Source: Anisus vortex (taxonomy: Eukaryota > Mollusca > Gastropoda > Planorbidae). From it: DNA of 64,000 nt. Shown in pieces: positions 57,041 to 64,000 of this stretch (position 1 is the first letter of the stretch; every line of letters starts with the position of its first letter). The notes beneath the pieces are model-generated. The model saw nothing but the letters and a program-made list of their open reading frames with translations, was not told where the DNA came from and made no database searches. Location of the stretch: the NCBI GenBank assembly GCA_949126835.1, contig OX421501.1:5712499-5776498 (forward strand), in the 5' to 3' direction. The position numbers and the translations under genes are program-made.

Positions 57041-57060
57041 ATATATATATAGTACCAGGT
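57031..57060. repeat. Symmetrical end 2/end 2 junction
   Basis: ACCTGGTACTATATATATAT is followed by AGTACCAGGT, a perfect 30-bp palindrome with no spacer, centred at 57045/57046. It continues as an imperfect palindrome into both units. No linker minisatellite is present. Confidence 0.92.
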
Positions 57061-57457
57061 GACCGATCATTCGATCGGTAATAAAAAGCAGGCGCTTGTA
57101 CCTTATAAACATCGTGTGTATGTAAAACAACAGTGCATAAATTTTAAAAATACGTCTTTATAAGTCCAATAAATTGTATTTGTCTTTTTTCTTTTTTCTA
57201 CTATGAATAACATGGGCTTTAAATTCTAACAGTCGAAGCAGATTTTTATTTGTGCAGTCTAATATCTAGATTTTGACCGACAACCCCCTCCCCCCCCCCC
57301 CCCCCCCCCGAAAAAAAAAAAAAAAGATTAATCTCATTTTAAACCCAAATAAAAAAGCATGTAGGCTAGAGTTGTCAGTTTTAAATCCAACAGAACTATA
57401 TGTCATTTATGTCATTAAATCGCCAGGCTACAGCGAATACAGAACAGTACTGCGCGT

Positions 57458-57826
57458 TTGTTTAAGTGCAAGTCTAAAAGAGACTCGGGAACTGCCCTTC
57501 TACGCTCGCTCCACTGGCTCCCCGTGAAAGCCAGAATTGAGTATAAAGTGGCGCTACTTTGCCATCAGTGCATTTTTAATAACGAGTTTCCGTCCTATCT
57601 CAAGGCACTAATCACACCTTGTGTCCAGCAAAGAAAACTTCGTTCTGCCAACTCATCGCTTCTGGAAGAGCCCCGTTTCTCTCTGACGACCATTGGCCTT
57701 AGAGCCTTCTCAGTATCCGGTCCGAAGGTGTGGAATCAACTTCACATTCAACTGAGGCTAATAAGCTCTACTGTTACTTTCAAAAAGAACTTAAAAACTT
57801 ATTATTTCAATATTTACCTTAGATAA
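57458..57826 (+). pseudogene. LINE b remnant in copy 17
   Basis: 122 open codons on plus; it contains HWLPVKARIEYKVALL and FSVSGPKVWNQLHIQLR. Substitutions such as CVQQRKL distinguish it from central copies. Confidence 0.83.
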
Positions 57827-58889
57827 CATTTAACATGCTTTAGAAACTTACTGTCTTATTTATGGGTTGGGTCGGTTAATGCTACATTTATTTGTTTTGT
57901 CTTTTTTAATCATCAATTTAGCTCTGTCACCTGGCCTAGGGTAATATCCGTATTCTTAGTTGTATGTTAAACGCGCTATGAGCTTACATTATGTTTGTTG
58001 GCAGCGCTATACACATATTATTATTATTATTATTTAAAATACTGAAAATGAAAAGTTTTAATTTAAAATATCGTGAATTACGTTACAATTTTTAGTTCTT
58101 CTACCCCTTCCCCTATTGGTGAACGCCCGTTTGAATCTGTGGTGCCTTCACTGTGGAACGGCTTATCTGAGACACTGAAAAACTCTGTGTCAAAAAAGGC
58201 TTTCAAGAAGAATTTGAAGACTTTTCTTTTCAACTAAGTTGATTAAGTACACATCCATCAGTAAAAAACTTGTTTAAAACTATTTTAAAATGTTATTGTC
58301 GTTTCGTGCCTCCATCGGCCGAAACCTTGTTTAAAACTATTTTAGAGTGTTATTGTCGTTTCGATTTTGTGAGCGCGCTGAGCATGCTTTTATTAGCATG
58401 GAGTGAGGCGCTATATAAATGACCAATTAATTAATTAATTAATTAACTTTAACAACTGTCAAACTTTCCTATAAAATTATGTCAATTTTTTCAACTCCCT
58501 CCCTCAACCCATTCAACCTAATAATGAGTTACAGCCGGCAAATATGTTTGATAGGAATTAAAAAGGTCTACGAATAAATGTAAATCGGGTAAAAAAAAAT
58601 AGGCATAGTCTAACTGGAGAATCGAACCCGGGTAGCCCCCACAGCAGTCCTCTACGTTAACAACTTAGCTAGAGAAGGCACATGTCAGATGTGAAAAGCT
58701 ATTAGTCAGTATTTTGGACTAGACCTATATAAGTCAGTGACACAAACTCACAAATTGACCAATGGGGATCCGTGGGGACACAAACACGATCTTTTTATAT
58801 ATAGAGATTTTCAATGTTTTCAATGTATTATTCCAAACATTGTTTGACAAAAAAGTAAAAAAATATAGTTTGGTGTTAACATTATCTAA

Positions 58890-59245
58890 TATCCCGGATT
58901 ATCTTCGCTCTTGTATGGAGCTCTATACCCAGTCCCGCTCACTTCGTTCGGCTTCTGACGCGCTCACTCTGTGGATCCCTCGTGTGAGGCTAGTGTCCGC
59001 TGGTGAACGTTCATTTTCCTACGCAGGACCGTCTGCTTGGAATCACCTCCCATTACAGCTTCGCCAGAGCCCTAGCTATGACACCTTCAGGAGCCGGCTG
59101 AAGACTCACCTATTTCGTCAGCAGAATTAGCGTATTACTACATATTTCGTTGTCTGTCTGTATTCTGTAACTGTCGTCTGCGCATAGAACTGTCACCAAC
59201 GGGATATGCGCTATATAAGCACCGTTATTATTATTATTATTATCC
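58890..59245 (+). mobile_element. Third CR1/L2-type LINE 3' end, inserted in copy 17
   Basis: The insert is 58895-59240, flanked by TATCC at 58890-58894 and 59241-59245 (a 5-bp target-site duplication, partly ambiguous with the tail). It is 5'-truncated: about 78 codons, then about 110 bp of 3' UTR ending GCGCTATATAAGCACCG and (TTA)n. Uninterrupted units read ATATCCTCCATTTG at this place. It is a separate family from LINE a and b but shares the GCGCTATATAA 3' signature. Base composition is much richer in GC than the host repeat. Confidence 0.88.
58896..59130 (+). pseudogene. C-terminal RT fragment of the inserted L2-type LINE
   Basis: The frame contains PDYLRSCMELYTQSRSLRSA, then GERSFSYAGPSAWNHLPLQL, then TFRSRLKTHLFRQQN and a stop. 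This is the standard end of CR1/L2-group ORF2 proteins. The catalytic domain is absent because of 5' truncation; the reading frame upstream of 58895 belongs to the host repeat. Confidence 0.88.
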
Positions 59246-60502
59246 TCCATTTGTGTTACTATTTAATTTTATAATAAACTATCGCGGCAAAATATAATAT
59301 TGATTAATTAAAACAATGGTATGATACATTTTTTTTATTTTTTTTTAAATTTTGAGCATTAAACTTAAATACTAAATAATTAAAGGTGAAATTATGTTAT
59401 TCATTGAAAAGACTGCAAATGAAAAGATCATAATATATATAGGCTTCGTTAGATGATGTGTTTAATTTCTCCCCCTCCCCTCAATAAAACTAACAGTATA
59501 TTACACTTCTGTTTATTGTTATAAGGAAAATACGAATATACTGAATTTACATCTTTTCTAGTTTACCAGATTTCGAATTGACAATGTTAACATATTCTAA
59601 TATATCTTACTTTGGTAGGCCTTTATAAGCAAATTCTACATATTTTTAATGAAACATTCATTGAATTTTTAAAAAAGTGGATACTAATACAGTGTTTATT
59701 ATTTACAGTGTAGAGTATACTGCTACATTGTATGCTATATACAGCGTAGTGTATACTGCTACAGTGAACACTATATACAGTGTAGTTTAATCTGCTACAG
59801 TGTACACTATATACAGCTATTCATTGTTTAAACACAAACAAGTTTTAGAGGTGTTTTTTTTTCAAAAAATGTCAGATAAAAGAAAGTTAAAAATAGTCCT
59901 TTAGTTTGGTGAAACTTCATCTAATTCTGTTATTATTTAAACGGCAAACTATTATCTGACTATTAATGAATTCGTAAATATGTATTTGTTTTTCTTTTTT
60001 TTTAAATTTAATATAAAATATATTGAAGTTTAATCTAAAATATATTGAAGACGTTCTAATCTAAATAAGCCGCGAGGGCCGCATACTATCATTTGTCCGC
60101 CCGCGCGTTACCCACTGGCTGTAGTTTGGACACCCCTGCATTACATAAATTACAATTGGTCTTGCTTTAAATTATTTCTATCATCGGTGCGCAACAGTAG
60201 TTTAAACAAGAAATTAAACTTCTTTCTGCTGTAGTAAGCCTAAGGGTATTCCCGAAACGTCATAACTGCGACGCAACAAAACACCGCTCTTGAAAGCCGC
60301 ACTACATGTGGGTCGAGCAATGGCATGTTTTCACGGCCAAAATCAATTATCTACGATAAATCTAATGTGTATGTTTGTTTAACGTCCATTTCCGATTTTT
60401 ATTTATGTGGCCGAAAAGCTGTAGATTTTTTTTTAGGTGAAACAAGTCGTGCATTAAAACATAAAGATAATCGTTAGAGCGCTTTTGAAGAAAATTTCCA
60501 GA

Positions 60503-60596
60503 CATATATATATATATATACATACAATTTTAACTCGTATTATAGTATAGGATACATACAATTTTAACTCGTATTATAGTATAGGATATATATATC
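60503..60596. repeat. Head-to-head linker, copies 17/18
   Basis: (TA)n and two reversed minisatellite units (TAACTCGTATTATAGTATAG occurs twice) lie between two divergent end-1 sequences, the same arrangement as 1229-1336. Confidence 0.87.
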
Positions 60597-63500
60597 TGGA
60601 AATTTTCTTCAAAAGCGCTCTAACGATTATCTTCATGTTTTAATACACGACTTGTTTCACCTAAAAAAAAATCTACACCTTTTTGGCCACACAAATAAAA
60701 ATCGAAAATGAACGTTAGACAAAAATACGCTTTAGATTTATCGTAGATAATTGAATTTGGACGTGAAAACATGCCATTGCTCGACCCACATGTAGTGCTG
60801 CTTTCAAGAGCGGTGTTTTGTTGCGTCGCAGTTATGACGTTTCGGGAATACCCGTAGGCTTACTACAGCAGAAAGAAGTTTAATTTCTTGTTTAAACTAC
60901 TGTTGCGCACCGATGATAGAAATAATTTAAAGCAAGACCAAGTGTAATTTATGTAATGCAGGGGTGTCCAACCTACAGCCAGTGGGTAACGTGCGGGCGG
61001 ACAAATGATAGTATGCGGCCCTCGCGGCTTATTTAGATTAGAACGTCTTCAATATATTTTAGATTAAACTTCAATATATTTTAAATTAAATTTTAAAAAA
61101 AAGACAAACAAATACATATTTACGAATTATCTAATAGTCAGATAATAGTTTGCCGTTTAAAAAATAACAGAATTAGATTAAGTTTCATCAAACTAAAGGT
61201 ATATTTTTAACTTTCTTTTATCTGACATTTTTTGAAAAAAAAACACCTCTAAAACTTGTTTGTGTTTAAACAATGAATAGCTGTATATAGTGTACACTGT
61301 AGCAGATTACAACACACTGTATATAGTGTTCACTGTAGCAGTATACACTACGCTGTATATAGCATACAATGTAGCAGTATACTCTACACTGTAAATAATA
61401 AACACTGTATTAGTATCCACTTTTTTAAAAATTCAATGAATGTTTCATTAAAAATTTGTATGATTTGCTTATAAAGGCCTACCAAAGTAAGATATATTAG
61501 AATATGTTAACATTGTCAATTCGAAATCTGGTAAACTAGAAAAGATGTAAATTCAGTATATTCGTATTTTCCTTATAACAATAGTCAGAAGTGTAATATA
61601 CTGTTAGTTTTATTGAGGGGCGGGGGGGGGGGGGAAGGAATTAAACACATCATCTAACGTAGCCTATATATATTATAATCTTTTCATTTGCAGTCTTTTA
61701 AATGAATAACCTAATTTCACCGTTAATTATTTAGTATTTAAGTTAAATGCTAAAAAAAAAAAAATGTTTATCATACCATTGTTTTAATTAATCAATATTA
61801 TATTTTGCCGCGATAGTTTATTTTAAATAGTAACACAAATGGAGGATATTAGATAATGTTAACACCAAACTATATTTTTTTACTTTTTTGTCAAACAATG
61901 TTTGGAATAATACATTGAAAACATCTCTAAAAAATAATAATAAAAATCTCTATATATAAAAAGATCGTGTTTGTGTCCCCACGGATCCCTATTGTGTCAC
62001 TGACTTATTTAGGCCTAGTCCTATATACTGTCTAATAGCTTTTCACATCTGACATGTGCCTTCTCTGCTAAGTTGTTAACGTAGAGGACTGCTGTGCGTG
62101 CGACCCGGGTTCGATTCTCCAGTTAGACTATGCCTATTTTTTTTACCCGATTTACATTTATTTGTAGACCTTTTTAATTCCTATCAAACATATTTGCCGG
62201 CCGTAACTCATTGTTAGCTTGAATGGGTTGAGGGAGGGAGTTAAAAAAATTGACATAATGTTATAGGAAAGTCTGACAGTTGTTAAAGTTAATTAATTAA
62301 TTAATTAATTGGTCATTTATATAGCGCCTCACTCCATGCTAATAAAAGCATGCTCAGCGCGCTCACAAAATCGAAACGACAATAACACTCTAAAATAGTT
62401 TTAAACAAGGTTTCGGCCGATGGAGGCACGAAACGACAATAACATTTTTAAATAGTTTCAAACAAGTTTTTTGCTGATGGATGTGTATTTGATCAATTTA
62501 GTTGAAAAGAAAAGTCTTCAAATTCTTCTTGAATGCCTTTTTTTGACACATAGTTTTTCAGTGTCTCAGGTAAGCCGTTCCACAGTGAAGGCGCCACAGA
62601 TTCAAACGAGCGTACACCAATAGGGGAAGGGGTAGAAGAACTAAAAATTGTAACGTAATTCACGATATTTTAAATTTAAACTTTTCATTTTCAGTCTTTT
62701 AAATAATAATAATAATAATAATATTGTATAGCGCTGCCAACAAACATAATGTAAGCTCTGAGCGCGTTTAACATACAACTGAGAATACGGATATTACCCT
62801 AGGCCAGGTGACAGAGCTAAATTGATGATTAAAAAAAAGACAAAACAAATAAATGTAGCATTAACCGACCCAACCCATAAATAAGACAGTAAGTTTCTAA
62901 AGCATGTTAATTGTTATCAAAGGTAAATATTGAAATAATGAGTTTTTAAGTTCTTTTTGAAAGTAACAGTAGAGCTTGTTCGCCTCAGTTGAATGGGAAG
63001 TTGATTCCAAACCTTCGGACCGGATACTGAGAAGGCTCTAAGGCCAACGGTCGCCAGAGAGAAACGGGGCTCTTCCAGAAGCGATGAGTTTGCATAACGA
63101 AGTGTTCTTTGCGGGACATAAGGTCTGATTAGTACCTTGAGATAGGACGGAAACTCGTTGTTAAAAATGCACTGATGGCAAAGTAGCGCCTCTTTATACT
63201 CAATTCTGGCTTTCACGGGGAGCCAGTGGAGCGAGCGTAGAAGGGCAGTTCCCGAGTCTCTTATAGACTTGCACATAAACAAACGCGCAGTACTTTTATG
63301 TATTCGTTGTAGCCTGGCGATTTATTGACATAAATGACATATATTTCTGTTGGATTTAAAACTGACAACTCTAGCCTACATGTTTTTTTTTTGGTTTAAA
63401 ATGAGATTAAGCTGTTGTTTTTTTGTTGTTGTTGTTTGTTTTGTTTTTTTTTTGTGGGGGGGGGGTTATCGGGCAAAATCTAGATATTAGACTGCTCAAA

Positions 63501-63695
63501 TAAAAATCTACTTCGACTGTTAGAATTTAAAGCCCATGTTATTCATAGTAGAAAAAAGAAAAAAGACAAATACAATTTATTGGTCTGGTAAAGAAGTATT
63601 TTTAAAATATATGCACTGTTGTTTTACATACACAATATGTTAAGGTACAAGCGCCTGCTCTTTATTACCGATCGAATGATCGGTCACCTGGTACT
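60597..63695 (+). repeat. Copy 18: last unit of the array
   Basis: A complete unit of 3,099 bp with private changes (AACGTGCGGG near 60989, ACATCTCTAAAAAATAAT insertion near 61921, TCTGCTAAG in the A box near 62064). It lacks the 20-bp deletion. It ends CTGGTACT directly against unrelated DNA with no (TA)n, marking the array edge. The tRNA-like segment at 62058-62130 keeps GACCCGGGTTCGATTC. Confidence 0.92.
62917..63282 (-). pseudogene. LINE b remnant in copy 18
   Basis: 121 open codons, full subtype with small changes (KSIRDSG, YKEALL, SYLKVLIR). Confidence 0.83.
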
Positions 63696-64000
63696 GTTAT
63701 TTTATGTGTGTTAAATTGTGGACTTTTTCCTCGGTTCTACGGGGTCTCCACAGTATTACGAAGAAGAAGAAGAACCTAAGACATCAGACAATGCACAAAT
63801 ACACAACTTGAGATCAAATAAGTTAGCCCGCCTGTGGCTACGGTTATGCTGTAAAACAATAACAGTTATATTATTAATATGCATATCTGTTTAACGATTC
63901 GGCAACTCTCGGAATATCATTATGGTATCATCATTATATTACTCGTGAAATGTTAACGTAAGTTGTCTATACAAAGGAAGATCAGCAAACAATTACAGCA
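63696..64000. other. Right flank of the array, no gene recognised
   Basis: About 300 bp not found elsewhere in the window. It contains GGGTCTCCACAGTATTACG followed by (GAA)4 at about 63761-63774, which resembles a retroelement 3' end with a short tandem tail, but no family can be named. The remainder shows no ORF of note. Confidence 0.6.

Larger units (their letters stand above)
57051..60502 (-). repeat. Copy 17: inverted unit carrying an L2-type LINE insertion
   Basis: A complete inverted unit (about 3.1 kb plus a 346-bp insert at 58895-59240). It is more diverged than the central copies (many substitutions at 57100-57170, 57600-57640 and 58100-58260). The poly(T)/poly(G) tract appears as poly(C)/poly(A) at 57283-57325. 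Confidence 0.9.

Noticed and set aside
57273..57527. 84-codon plus-strand ORF with a proline run
   Set aside because: It starts in the poly(C)/poly(A) tract and reads the LINE b region out of frame.
63750..63780. (GAA)n as a telomere-like or centromere-like repeat
   Set aside because: Only about four units, with no further tandem structure.

Overview
This window is eukaryotic and almost entirely repetitive. It holds no recognisable host gene, no bacterial-type operon and no real CRISPR array. An AT-rich composite repeat unit of about 3.1 kb occurs some eighteen times between position 1 and 63695. A non-LTR retrotransposon of the RNase H-bearing I group (I / nimbus type) is inserted into one of these copies. 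The mix of I-group and CR1/L2-type LINE remains, a hAT-like end and a tRNA-like promoter fits an invertebrate animal. A mollusc is plausible, because nimbus-type I elements are known from snails, but the sequence does not prove it.

The repeat unit, in its majority orientation, starts with a constant end (TCTGGAAATTTTCTTC, 'end 1'). It then carries, in order: a hAT-like terminal sequence; a 36-bp minisatellite of about 3.5 units; a poly(G) tract; a tRNA-like sequence with A and B boxes; on the minus strand, two different CR1/L2-type LINE 3' ends (called a and b here), each with its own tail microsatellite; a poly(T)/poly(G) tract; and a constant end with a 7-bp-stem hairpin and CTGGTACT ('end 2'). 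Units are joined by (TA)n linkers that often contain one or two copies of a 36-38 bp sequence.

Layout: copy 0 (minus, partial, 1-1228); copy 1 (plus, 1337-9204, split by the I-type LINE at 1578-6960); copies 2 to 10 (plus, 9228-37438); copy 11 (minus, 37482-40559), which with copy 10 forms a palindrome with arms of about 3.15 kb; copies 12 to 14 (plus, 40672-49923); a partial copy 14b and a rearranged copy 15 (49938-53879); copy 16 (plus, 53984-57040); copy 17 (minus, 57051-60502), carrying a separate L2-type LINE insertion; copy 18 (plus, 60597-63695); and about 300 bp of unrelated flank. Copies 4-5-6-7 recur as 8-9-10-12, a four-unit higher-order period of about 12.55 kb interrupted by inverted copy 11. 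Copy 13 is a mosaic of a copy-8-like left part and a copy-14-like right part.

The genes seen are all broken parts of mobile elements. The I-type LINE has a Gag-like ORF1 and an ORF2 with endonuclease, reverse transcriptase, RNase H and a C-terminal zinc motif. It carries three in-frame stops and three frameshifts, so it looks inactive. The array appears to have grown by unequal exchange, inversion and local template switching. How the original unit arose (tandem duplication, TA-targeted insertion or a Helitron-like element) cannot be decided from this window alone.
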